NCBI GenBank assembly: GCA_023423495.1 | Contig: JAFAFM010000095.1 | Coordinates: 1 to 17,305, forward strand | Reading direction: 5' to 3' | Source: Armatimonadota bacterium | Lineage (GTDB): Bacteria; Armatimonadota; Fimbriimonadia; Fimbriimonadales; Fimbriimonadaceae | DNA: 17,305 nt | In this document: positions 5,005 to 12,168 of the stretch, piece by piece | Position numbering within the stretch: position 1 is the first letter of the stretch | How the letters are laid out: the number at the start of each line of letters is the position of its first letter | Made by a program: the position numbers and the translations under genes | Notes under the pieces: model-generated | Told to the model about the DNA's origin: nothing | The model's input: the letters and a program-made list of their open reading frames with translations, nothing else | Database searches by the model: none

Positions 5005-6810
5005 CTACTTTTTGCGAACCGTCAGCGATGTTGATTTACTGATTGAGCGATAGGTCGCCGTGATCACAGCGTTGGCATTTCTAGCCGGACGTCCGGTTTG
5101 GATTGTGAACGTTGCCGAAGTTTGGCCTGCGGCTACCGTGACACTCGCCGGTACCGTCGCATACTGCGAGTCGGAGCTTAGGGTGACGGTTGCACCCGTG
5201 CTTGGCGCAGAAGCGGTCAAGGTTACGGTGCCAGTGGCAACACTGCCGCCTTTAACCGATGTCGGGTTCAAAGCGATTGAAGACAGTTCTGCTTCGGACG
5301 GTGGTGGTGGAGTTATTCCACCGGCTACGGTCCAACTGAAAATCGACGTCTGCCAACCGTTATTTGCCGAGACTATGCTTCCAATGCCCCAGAACGTTAC
5401 GTCGTCCGCCGGATCGACATCCACACCAAAATAGTCACCCCATCGACCACCATATGCGTTACCGGCGCTGGACTCCAACGTTTGAATCGAACCCATGCTC
5501 CCGGCTGAGTCGGAAGCATTCCGAGCCGCGAAATTAATATCAGCGGTAATCGAAGAACTACTTCCCGTAAACAGGGCTGCGATACTTCCCTCAGAGTTCA
5601 CGTTGATCGCGGGGCAAAAGTAATTTGTGCTGCCGCTCGCGATGTTTCCTGATTGAACGAGTGTCGGTGTTCCCGAAGGAAAGCCGTTCAGGCTCACCTC
5701 ATACCAGCGACTGCCAACCGTAGCCCCGTTTTGGATATTGTGCGCCGTGACCATCCGGCCGTTCCGGACGACTGCGTTGTAGACGCGTGCGTCTACCGTG
5801 TCCAGCATGCCGGCCGTGCTCTGCGCATCAGAGGTTGGACCTGAATTTGAAGGCACCGTTACGCTGGTCGAGTTTATTGTTGGAGTGCCGGATGGGTTGC
5901 TGATGGCAAACACCTTCACCGCGCTGCCGCCATTTCGCGAAATTCCATAGACGCGATCATCCGTGCTGCTGGTTGCTTCCGCAATTTGCACGCTTGAAGA
6001 GCCGGTGTCCACAATGTTGGTCGCCGTCGCCGGCAGCCCGCTTCGGACGGCTGCGCTAGGAATGACGACAAATTGTGCACCGCCGAATCCCGTCGAAAAC
6101 CCGAACATGTTGCCGCTCACTACATAGGCGTCGCGGTTATATCCGAACCCGGGGTAGTCCAGCCAACATGCGTTGCCGTTGATCGTGGCTTTCGCTTCCA
6201 GGCGATATCGGTACCAAGTGCCGTTTGGATCTCCGTCGTCGGAAACCGCCAACAACAGCTTGCTGGTGAGGGACGCATTATCTTTTTCCAAAAATAGGAT
6301 AGCGAAGCGTCCATTGATGCGGTCATAGAAGCACTTCGGATCAAAGATGAACGTGCCCGTACCCATGCCACTGAAGAACGCCTGCGCCGTCTGCTGAAAC
6401 TGCTTGACGCCTGCCTTATCGAACCACGAAATAGAGGAGTTGACGACGGCGAGGACATGGGACATCCCGACGGCCAAATCTGGGTCGGGTGGATTCCACC
6501 CGGTGGCGCCGATTGCGGGAAAGAAGCTGTCTAAAACGCCTCGTTTTTGCGCGAGGACCTTGCCAACCGGGAGTGTATTCCACTTGGTTTTTGGCTCGAC
6601 TCGGTTAATCGGGTTTTCGGGCCAGATTGGCTGGAAGTTATAGGACTCATCGATCTGGACAACGAAGTCTTTGGTGTCCAAAGCGACCGCTTTAACGTCC
6701 GATTGAACTTTGGCGGCGGGGATGTCAACTGTTCCCCCTTGACCAAAAGCGATGAGTGATGATAGAAGCCAAAAGGAAGCCTGGGCGGTGATCCGCTTGC
6801 AACGATTCAT
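5005..6810 (-). CDS. Large secreted protein with propeller-like body and C-terminal Ig-like domain
   Basis: This 601-residue protein starts MNRCKRITAQ, has a hydrophobic signal segment (about 8-23) and a likely cleavage near AFGQG. The body (about 90-490) has many short beta repeats with W, Y, G and D/N turns, for example WNPPDPDLAVG, FIFDPKCFYD, GNACWLDYPGFGYN and GGRWGDYFGVDVDPADD. It reads like a beta-propeller of extracellular type. A PPPP linker near 501-504 leads to an Ig-like domain (about 507-601) of the type LNPTSVKGGS...VTLTASAP...SATFTIQT. I see no catalytic motif, so adhesion or surface display is only a guess. An upstream in-frame ATG (6843) exists, but the one at 6808-6810 is preferred because GGGGGACC precedes it at Shine-Dalgarno distance and it places the signal peptide at the N-terminus. 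It is flanked by its own promoter and terminator. Confidence 0.85.
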   Translation of the reverse strand: MNRCKRITAQASFWLLSSLIAFGQGGTVDIPAAKVQSDVKAVALDTKDFVVQIDESYNFQPIWPENPINRVEPKTKWNTLPVGKVLAQKRGVLDSFFPAIGATGWNPPDPDLAVGMSHVLAVVNSSISWFDKAGVKQFQQTAQAFFSGMGTGTFIFDPKCFYDRINGRFAILFLEKDNASLTSKLLLAVSDDGDPNGTWYRYRLEAKATINGNACWLDYPGFGYNRDAYVVSGNMFGFSTGFGGAQFVVIPSAAVRSGLPATATNIVDTGSSSVQIAEATSSTDDRVYGISRNGGSAVKVFAISNPSGTPTINSTSVTVPSNSGPTSDAQSTAGMLDTVDARVYNAVVRNGRMVTAHNIQNGATVGSRWYEVSLNGFPSGTPTLVQSGNIASGSTNYFCPAINVNSEGSIAALFTGSSSSITADINFAARNASDSAGSMGSIQTLESSAGNAYGGRWGDYFGVDVDPADDVTFWGIGSIVSANNGWQTSIFSWTVAGGITPPPPSEAELSSIALNPTSVKGGSVATGTVTLTASAPSTGATVTLSSDSQYATVPASVTVAAGQTSATFTIQTGRPARNANAVITATYRSISKSTSLTVRKK

Positions 6811-6825
6811 AAGGTCCCCCGTCGG

Positions 6826-6841
6826 GTCCGCCGGAGCGGAC
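6826..6841 (-). promoter_or_regulatory. 5' UTR hairpin of the secreted-protein gene
   Basis: GTCCGC (6826-6831), loop CGGA and GCGGAC (6836-6841) form a perfect 6-bp hairpin. It lies close to the predicted mRNA 5' end and just upstream of the GGGGGACC ribosome site. It may stabilise the mRNA; no riboswitch architecture is apparent. Confidence 0.45.
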
Positions 6842-6852
6842 ATCCGGGCGAC

Positions 6853-6882
6853 ATTCTAACACGGTTTAGTGATGTCTGTTAC
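6853..6882 (-). promoter_or_regulatory. Promoter of the secreted-protein gene
   Basis: On the minus strand GTAACA (6882-6877) and TAGAAT (6858-6853) are separated by 18 bases. They match the housekeeping consensus at four and five of six positions. The implied leader is about 35 bases and carries a small hairpin, then a strong Shine-Dalgarno before the ATG at 6810. Confidence 0.5.
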
Positions 6883-6931
6883 ACCAATAATTGCCAGGTT
6901 TTTGGCGGGCAGAATATATTTAGCTATGACT

Positions 6932-8581
6932 TCACCCGAGTTTGGTCGGCAAGATTCTGAGTCGTCGGTTAGGATCGTCTCCGACGCTCTCGCTCGCCAG
7001 CCGGCGAGTTTCGGCCATATGGTGCTGCATCTTCCGAATCGTCGCTGGGGCCGGGGAAAGCTCAAAAGGCTTCCCGTTTTGGAGAACGGCTTCGATTCCG
7101 CTTTGGGCTTCGGCCAACGCCTTCGCCTCGTAGTCCGGCCCTTCCGTTGCTTGGCGGATGATTTCGTCCAGTGCGCCCGCAATCTGCGTGAACGTATTTG
7201 ACTTCACGACGACCGTATTGATCGGCTTCCCGGCCATGTCTCTGATCTTGCGAGGCTTCGCCTGAACCGTCGACCGAATCGCCATGACCGCATCCGCCTG
7301 GCTAACGTCGTTCGTCACGTAGGCAGGCGCCCGCTTTTCCCGAATGGCTCGTTCTAATCGTGTACGGGCAATCCCGTACGGAAAAATTTTCACGAGCGGC
7401 CCATCTTGGCCGTTATTCCCGTTTCCACTCTGTTGCTTGCTCGAGGTCGAAACCACGGCGGATCGGGGCATGCTTGGCGTTTCGGCCCTTGCCAGAGCAG
7501 GAAACCGCTTGTTGAATCCCGGTTCCTCTACTTCCAGTGTCTGCTCGTTCTGGACAATCTCCATTCCTGCGCCTGTGCGAACCCGGATTTCGGGCCTTGG
7601 TGGAAGACCTCGCAGAATCATGTCCACCGTCTTCTGCACGTTGTGGTGAACGGCCAACCGATCATAGTCGAGAAGTTCGATAACGATATCAAAGGTCGGC
7701 GGCGACTTCCGCTCTAAAACTGTCTTTTGAGTTCCGCGGCGTTGAGCCTCAGCGTCCGACAGCGTAACCGCCTGAATCCCTCCGATAAGATCTGCGAGTG
7801 TCGGATTCAGCATTAAGTTTTCGAGAGTCTGACCGTGGGCAGTACCAACCAGTTGGACTCCGCGCTCCGCGATCGTGCGCGCCGCTGCTGCCTCAGCTTC
7901 GTTACCGATCTCGTCGATAACGATCACTTCAGGCATGTGGTTCTCGACCGCTTCAATCATGACGCCATGCTGTTCGGCCGCGACTCTTACCTGCATGCGA
8001 CGAGACGCGCCGATTCCAGGATGCGGGACATCTCCGTCGCCCGCTATCTCGTTCGATGTGTCAACGATCACCACCCGCTTGCCGACTTCATCTGCCAACA
8101 CTCTGGCAATCTCCCGAAGTTTCGTGGTCTTACCCACGCCGGGCTTACCGAGGAGCAGAATGGAGGCGCCGGACCGGACGATATCATCGATAATCTCAAT
8201 GGTGCCTTCTAAAGCACGGCCGACCCTACAGGTCAGACCAATAACCTTGCCATGCCGATTTCGAATGGCTGAGATACGGTGAAGCGTGCGCTCGATGCCA
8301 GCGCGGTTGTCGCTTCCGAAATCCCCAATGGATTTGGTTGTGAAATCGATATCGTGCTCGGTGACGATCACGTCGTTCATGCGCTCGACATGTTCACGAA
8401 ATCGTGCCTCTGCAGGACGTCCGTAATCGAGCACGACTTCAACCAGGGAATCTAAATTTTCGCTACGCTCTAAGCGTTCGCGCACCACCGCAGGAAGAAC
8501 TTCTAAAAACTGCAAGAGGCCGTCAGAAAATGGAGACATATTCGGTTGTAAGGATCGGGCCCAGTTTTCCTGGGCCCACAT
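6932..8581 (-). CDS. Ycf45/SpoIIIAA-type AAA ATPase with C-terminal R3H domain
   Basis: This 549-residue protein resembles the Ycf45-like family: an ATPase core related to sporulation protein SpoIIIAA, joined to a single-stranded nucleic acid-binding R3H domain. Residues 20-110 form the helical N-terminal part. Walker A is GKPGVGKT (145-152) and Walker B is VIVIDE (219-224), followed by the family motif GTAHGQTLENL. A linker rich in S, N, G and Q (about 370-395) leads to a second conserved region, KIFPYGIARTRLERAI. The end carries R516-x3-H520 and the RRLRILP tail of R3H. The role is unknown in most bacteria; a nucleic-acid-linked ATPase is the safe statement. The ATG at 8581 lacks a clear Shine-Dalgarno. 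An in-frame ATG at 8539 (MSPFSDGLL) may be the true start. It lies 48 bases after the htrA stop on the same strand. Confidence 0.88.
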   Translation of the reverse strand: MWAQENWARSLQPNMSPFSDGLLQFLEVLPAVVRERLERSENLDSLVEVVLDYGRPAEARFREHVERMNDVIVTEHDIDFTTKSIGDFGSDNRAGIERTLHRISAIRNRHGKVIGLTCRVGRALEGTIEIIDDIVRSGASILLLGKPGVGKTTKLREIARVLADEVGKRVVIVDTSNEIAGDGDVPHPGIGASRRMQVRVAAEQHGVMIEAVENHMPEVIVIDEIGNEAEAAAARTIAERGVQLVGTAHGQTLENLMLNPTLADLIGGIQAVTLSDAEAQRRGTQKTVLERKSPPTFDIVIELLDYDRLAVHHNVQKTVDMILRGLPPRPEIRVRTGAGMEIVQNEQTLEVEEPGFNKRFPALARAETPSMPRSAVVSTSSKQQSGNGNNGQDGPLVKIFPYGIARTRLERAIREKRAPAYVTNDVSQADAVMAIRSTVQAKPRKIRDMAGKPINTVVVKSNTFTQIAGALDEIIRQATEGPDYEAKALAEAQSGIEAVLQNGKPFELSPAPATIRKMQHHMAETRRLASESVGDDPNRRLRILPTKLG

Positions 8582-8590
8582 TTCTAGGAC

Positions 8591-8611
8591 GCCGCCTTTT
8601 CCGAAAGCGGC
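8591..8611 (-). promoter_or_regulatory. Stem-loop between htrA and the R3H ATPase gene
   Basis: On the minus strand GCCGCTTT and AAGGCGGC pair (one G-T wobble) around loop CGGAA. It lies in the 48-base spacer just upstream of the ATPase start. There is no T tract, so it is more likely a stability or processing element than a terminator. Confidence 0.4.
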
Positions 8612-8629
8612 GCGGACAAAGTAGGATTC

Positions 8630-9790
8630 TTAACGATCTCGGTTCGGACTGATCTCCTGGAGCGTAAGTGAGGTCGTCTTCACTTCTCCTTTGGACCAAT
8701 ACTTCACCGATACCTTTTCACCTGGCTTCTTGGGAGTCAGGACCTTGTTCAAGGTGAAGGAGCCTTCGATATTCGTACCGTCGATTGCAAGGATGATGTC
8801 GCCCGGCTTGATACCCGCTTCTTGAGCGGCACCCGTTGCTTCATCGACGATGATGCCTTGGTTCGGAACATTCTCCGCCCCGGTCAAACGAGCAACTTCT
8901 TGTCGGAATTGCGGATAAGCCAACGCGCCTGAGTAACGCGCCTGGTAGGAAACTCCGAGACCGGCGTATTTCGCGTAGCCAAACTTCACGATGTCGTTAA
9001 CCACCTGCTTGACGCGGTCCACCGGAATCGCGAAGCCGATACCGACGTTCTGTCCCGTCGTACTGGCGATCGCCGAGTTCACGCCGATGAGACGTCCCAT
9101 CGCATCCGTCAAAGCTCCACCCGAGTTTCCGGGATTGATCGCCGCGTCGGTTTGAATGGCATTTACCAAGCCACTGACACCGATCGGCAAGTCCCGCTTT
9201 AGTGAGCTAACAACACCGGCGCTTACCGTATTCTCAAATCCGAGTGGGTTGCCGATAGCAAGCACCCACTGACCAATTTCCAAGCTCGTACTATCTCCGA
9301 CCTCGATGGGGCTCAAGTTGGGAGCCTCGATCTTCAGCACAGCAAGATCAGAACGCGGGTCGGTGCCGAGAACTTTGGCCGGGAAAGTCCGCTTATCCGC
9401 GAGGCGCACCTGCACTCGCTCGACCGCTCGACCCGTTGCTGGGTCGGCGACGACGTGATTGTTAGTCACGATCGTGCCGTTCGAGCTTAAGATAACGCCG
9501 GAACCACTTCCGGTTTCACGCACGCTAGCTTGATATCCAAACATGTCGTTGACGCGCTCAAAGCGATCGATCGCGACGACGCTTGGCATCACTTTCTTAG
9601 CCGCAAGGCGAAAGTCAGGTGGCGAAGTTACCGATCCGTTGTACTGAATCGGCATCACGCTGCCCTCGGCGCGATAGTCAATCGGCGCCGCCGAGGTTTG
9701 CCACTTGCCAAGCCACTTTTCGGCCTGCAGGGCCCCAAAGACGCCCACAAACGCGGCAACCGTGACCAGAACATAACCCGTTTTCTTCAT
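8630..9790 (-). CDS. htrA: HtrA/Deg-family serine protease with one PDZ domain
   Basis: This 386-residue envelope protease degrades or refolds damaged exported proteins. An N-terminal hydrophobic segment (MKKTGYVLVTVAAFVGVFGA) acts as membrane anchor or signal. The trypsin-like domain has the full triad: H112 in VTNNHVV, D148 in RSDLAVLKI and S223 in NPGNSGGAL. One PDZ domain follows (about 278-380) with GIIVDEATGAAQEAGIKPGD and a GDIILAIDG strand. One PDZ and an N-terminal anchor resemble DegS and many non-proteobacterial HtrA proteins more than two-PDZ DegP. The ATG at 9790 is chosen because AGAGAGAAAGAA precedes it and the signal segment begins there; an upstream in-frame TTG (9814) would add eight charged residues. 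It is probably co-transcribed with the downstream ATPase gene. Confidence 0.95.
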   Translation of the reverse strand: MKKTGYVLVTVAAFVGVFGALQAEKWLGKWQTSAAPIDYRAEGSVMPIQYNGSVTSPPDFRLAAKKVMPSVVAIDRFERVNDMFGYQASVRETGSGSGVILSSNGTIVTNNHVVADPATGRAVERVQVRLADKRTFPAKVLGTDPRSDLAVLKIEAPNLSPIEVGDSTSLEIGQWVLAIGNPLGFENTVSAGVVSSLKRDLPIGVSGLVNAIQTDAAINPGNSGGALTDAMGRLIGVNSAIASTTGQNVGIGFAIPVDRVKQVVNDIVKFGYAKYAGLGVSYQARYSGALAYPQFRQEVARLTGAENVPNQGIIVDEATGAAQEAGIKPGDIILAIDGTNIEGSFTLNKVLTPKKPGEKVSVKYWSKGEVKTTSLTLQEISPNRDR

Positions 9791-10009
9791 TTCTTTCTCT
9801 CTGATCAATTCCAACGCTTCGTCTGCTCATCGAGTTTCCGGTCCCAATCTCGAGCTTGCCCCTTACAATATTTCTGCACCAATGCTAACATCTCTCCAAC
9901 AGGTCTTATGTGTACAAAGAAAACTGCAGTATCCTTTGCCTCTAATCTCTTGAGGCCCAGGCCTGGCCGCCCTCGCCACTTAATTTACACTTTATCTCTA
10001 TAGTACATT
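9791..10009. other. Divergent intergenic region, htrA / VKOR-like gene
   Basis: These 219 bases hold no supported gene; the plus-strand open frame that ends at 10003 mostly shadows htrA. Visible are the palindrome CCAGGCCTGG (9957-9966) and AT-rich sequence with TTTACA (9984-9989) and TATAGT (9999-10004). Those two boxes are only 9 bases apart, too close to be one promoter. If TATAGT is the -10 box, the transcript would begin near 10011, which argues against the TTG at 10010 as the start of the next gene. Confidence 0.35.
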
Positions 10010-11128
10010 TTGGGTAACGGTATCGTTGCTTTCCACGCACTTCAGACGCGAATAACAAAAATCCAGGGCCAATTCTCGCAATCAATATTGTTAAGAAATC
10101 CCCGCAACGAAAATCAAGTCCAGTGGGCGGATAAAATCAGGAGCTCCACACAAGTTATCGTGCGCTCTCATTTAAACAGTGAGCCAAAACTCCAACTTGG
10201 TTCAAACGATACTCAGATCTCTGGCGAACCCGCTATTAGTGCATACCTTGAACGTATCCTGCTGGAATCAGATCGCTTCAAAAAGGGGCAGAATCAAGTC
10301 CTACTTAGTCTTGGGATAACGGCATTTATCGCATTAAATTGCGTTTTTTTTAGTCGTTGGCAATGGTTCTATGCGGCACTAGGAGCATACGCTGCTGGCA
10401 TTATGTATCCGTCATGTTACTCGTGCTTTGAAAAGGGAGCCGGATCTTTGGCATTGCTTCCTGTTGGAGCTGCAGCCGCCTTCTCCGTGCTTTTATTTGC
10501 TTGGAACAGATTTTGTCGCTCATCGTCCTTTTTCGACATAGTTCTGTACACATTTACACTGTGCGCATTTTCAACTCACTTCTATCTCGTTGTTCTGTCT
10601 CCAAAGCTATGCACTCCGTGTTCAGTAATCGTTTTTTGTTGCGCGGGTCTTCTCACAGTGGCAGGAGTCCGGACTTTTGAGTTTAAAAAGATCCACTGGA
10701 AGCCTAACTTTCAAATTATTGCACTTTCGTTGACAATTCTTGCGATTAGCGTTAACCTAGCAAAAGCATTTGAAGGCACTAGATTTGCAAGTCCGATAAT
10801 TCCTAATTCGATGCTGGGACTAAGACTCCATCAAGTTGGCTTTCGTAACGTTGATCCTGGCCCTCACTCAATCTTGATGATTGCATCGCCACTTTGCAAT
10901 GCATGTAGTCTTGCAGAAGCCGCCTTTAGACGGAAGCGGATCCCGTATTTAAAAGTTCAACCCTGTACAATCCTACAGTCAGAAGGATGCTTTTACTCAG
11001 ACGGGCCGCTTCGCACTCCAACGATCATCCAAACAAAGGACGGAGTGATTAGTAAGGTTGAAATTGGTTGGCCCGAAGACTACGAACATGAAAACGAATT
11101 GCTGGACGCCTTCGCTTCCAGTCAATAA
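10010..11128 (+). CDS. Predicted VKOR-like membrane oxidoreductase fused to a thioredoxin-like domain
   Basis: VKOR-family proteins pass electrons from thiols to quinone and so make disulfides in exported proteins. Of the 372 residues, 1-95 are soluble and poorly placed. Membrane segments follow at about 97-114, 119-133, 147-165, 176-196, 205-222 and 234-253. C136-x-x-C139 comes just before one segment. C201-T-P-C204 sits at the outer end of another, the place of the VKOR active-site CxxC. The tail (about 285-372) looks like a thioredoxin fold: strand, SPLC296-N-A-C299 and the cis-proline loop LRTP337T. KK at 226-227 puts the loop after segment five inside, so all three CxxC motifs would face the periplasm. 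This resembles cyanobacterial VKOR-Trx fusions. Odd points: the usual VKOR loop cysteines are compressed into one CxxC, and 97-133 may cross only once. The TTG start is doubtful; GTG at 10160, behind AGGAG, is an alternative. Confidence 0.65.
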   Translation: MGNGIVAFHALQTRITKIQGQFSQSILLRNPRNENQVQWADKIRSSTQVIVRSHLNSEPKLQLGSNDTQISGEPAISAYLERILLESDRFKKGQNQVLLSLGITAFIALNCVFFSRWQWFYAALGAYAAGIMYPSCYSCFEKGAGSLALLPVGAAAAFSVLLFAWNRFCRSSSFFDIVLYTFTLCAFSTHFYLVVLSPKLCTPCSVIVFCCAGLLTVAGVRTFEFKKIHWKPNFQIIALSLTILAISVNLAKAFEGTRFASPIIPNSMLGLRLHQVGFRNVDPGPHSILMIASPLCNACSLAEAAFRRKRIPYLKVQPCTILQSEGCFYSDGPLRTPTIIQTKDGVISKVEIGWPEDYEHENELLDAFASSQ

Positions 11129-11138
11129 GGAGAATAAA

Positions 11139-11522
11139 ATGAATCTGAAGTCATACCGATTATGTGGGACAGCACTAGTTTTGTGCCTGTTAAGCATCAT
11201 GTGGAACAGGTCCTTTGCGCAATCTGGTTCCAATTCATTTTGCATTCCGCGATCACAAACCCGGACCGCATGTGAAGACCATACTGGCCAGTGCCAAATC
11301 ACTGCTTGGAATTACAAGATCTACTACACTCGTAATTATGAGTGCTGCTACAATCAGTATGGTCAGTACACCCACAAGAATTCGACCGGACAATCTGGTC
11401 CAACAAGTGCAATCGAGGGAGATTGCTGCCAGGATTTGGAGACGGTAACATTTACGGACGGCCACTGGTCGTTACCCTGTGAGCCAACCGCGACCCCTCC
11501 CATAACTCCCCCGAACAATTAG
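11139..11522 (+). CDS. Secreted cysteine-rich small protein, probable substrate of the upstream oxidoreductase
   Basis: This 127-residue protein starts at an ATG with a perfect AAGGAG (11127-11132) six bases upstream, the best Shine-Dalgarno in the window. The site overlaps the stop codon of the VKOR-like gene, so the two are translationally linked. A signal peptide is clear (MNLKSYRLCG, hydrophobic core 10-22, likely cleavage after A27). The mature chain of about 100 residues has eight cysteines: 35, 45, 52, 69, 70, 96, 97 and 114, including two CC pairs, enough for four disulfides. It is rich in Y, Q, N and T and ends in a proline-rich tail (TPPITPPNN). I recognise no family. Extracellular and disulfide-bonded is the safe inference; it could be a toxin-like, structural or signalling peptide. 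Confidence 0.8.
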   Translation: MNLKSYRLCGTALVLCLLSIMWNRSFAQSGSNSFCIPRSQTRTACEDHTGQCQITAWNYKIYYTRNYECCYNQYGQYTHKNSTGQSGPTSAIEGDCCQDLETVTFTDGHWSLPCEPTATPPITPPNN

Positions 11523-11530
11523 CCCCCTAT

Positions 11531-11562
11531 GCCCGCCGCGGTAGACCACCTTGGCGGGCTTT
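11531..11562 (+). terminator. Terminator or attenuator hairpin after the cysteine-rich gene
   Basis: GCCCGCC (11531-11537) and GGCGGGC (11553-11559) form a perfect 7-bp GC stem, with further GGT/ACC pairing inside the loop, followed by TTTT (11560-11563). It starts nine bases after the stop of the cysteine-rich gene and ends just before the pilin start. It would lower transcription into the pilin gene, so the first two genes would be made in excess. Confidence 0.6.
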
Positions 11563-11568
11563 CCAGCC

Positions 11569-12168
11569 ATGTCCAAACTAGTACGTGCAATCACTATCGT
11601 TGAAATATTGATCGTGATCGTTTTGATCGCGATTCTTTGCATTGTCGTGTTTCCCGTAATTGCACGCTCCAAGGAAGCCGCTTGGACAACACACTCGATC
11701 TCCAACTTGCATCAGTGCGGATTGGCCATCCAACTCTATGTCGAAAGTCACGGGGGAATCATGAGCTTGCCTCCTCATGAGGAGGCTTTGAAAATGTTAG
11801 AGAACGCGCCACTTTGCGATCCGCAGGACTCTTGGCGAACTGGATGCCAAGGAGAGCTCGGCCGTCCAATGATCGGATCTTATGCATACGTCCGGTCAGT
11901 ACCTCTCTTCGAAACAGAGGATGGCTGGCGGTGGTACCAGAGCGTACACGACGGTAATATGCTGTCCATGACTCTAATGATTTCTCCACATAATTCAGAG
12001 AAGCGAGCACGATTTGCTCCTGGGTTCGGATTCTCTTTTAAAAATCCTTATCCGAATCCATTCTTAGCGCTAAAGGCGGACGGGTCCGTTCAGGTAATTC
12101 GATGGAACCCAGACTTCAATGTAACATCCGGGTGGGATCGTCTTTTCCTCCGGCAAAAGAATCGATGA
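11569..12168 (+). CDS. Prepilin-type (type II/IV pseudopilin-like) protein
   Basis: This 199-residue protein has a class III signal. A short basic leader (MSKLVRA) is followed by I-T-I-V-E, with E12 at mature position +5, and then a long hydrophobic helix (about 13-32). Cleavage after A7 rather than the usual glycine is allowed but less common. The helix is followed by FPVIARSKEAAWTTHSISNLHQCGLAIQLY, matching the N-terminal pattern of prepilin families abundant in Armatimonadota and Planctomycetes. The C-terminus has LALKADGSVQVI, like their ADG motif. Mature cysteines include C50, one in LCDPQD and one in TGCQGE, unusual for this type. The ATG at 11569 is chosen over the in-frame TTG at 11551 because it places the leader correctly; no good Shine-Dalgarno is seen. 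It ends in an ATGA overlap with the next gene. It is probably exported by type IV pilus or type II secretion machinery encoded elsewhere. Confidence 0.82.
   Translation: MSKLVRAITIVEILIVIVLIAILCIVVFPVIARSKEAAWTTHSISNLHQCGLAIQLYVESHGGIMSLPPHEEALKMLENAPLCDPQDSWRTGCQGELGRPMIGSYAYVRSVPLFETEDGWRWYQSVHDGNMLSMTLMISPHNSEKRARFAPGFGFSFKNPYPNPFLALKADGSVQVIRWNPDFNVTSGWDRLFLRQKNR
11769..11786 (+). repeat. 18-base perfect palindrome inside the pilin gene, holding a Shine-Dalgarno-like AGGAGG
   Basis: GCCTCCTCATGAGGAGGC is a perfect palindrome. As RNA it folds into a 7-bp stem with loop CATG. Its right half carries AGGAGG (11780-11785), eight bases before an in-frame ATG (11794, residue 76 of the pilin). 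This may be an internal start for the globular domain or a coincidence of the codons for PPHEEA. Confidence 0.5.

Larger units (their letters stand above)
9850..12160. other. AT-richer accessory segment
   Basis: By hand count, the 60-base lines starting at 10321, 10741 and 11581 each have 24 G+C (40%). The lines at 3901 and 14221 in flanking genes have 40 and 36 (67% and 60%). Codons here favour A and T in third position. By the line at 12301 (33 of 60) composition is moving back up. The borders are approximate. I found no flanking repeat, integrase or tRNA junction. The segment lies between ordinary chromosomal genes. Confidence 0.6.

Noticed and set aside
7835..8282. Plus-strand open frames opposite the R3H ATPase gene
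   Set aside because: They are mirror frames of a conserved GC-rich ATPase domain; their products show no coherent motifs.
9530..10003. Plus-strand open frame of 157 codons opposite the htrA 5' end
   Set aside because: Most of it lies antisense to the signal and start of a clearly real htrA gene; its product is rich in R, H and S with no domain-like pattern.
9984..10004. TTTACA and TATAGT as one promoter for the VKOR-like gene
   Set aside because: The spacer is only 9 bases; the two boxes cannot act together as a standard sigma-70 promoter.
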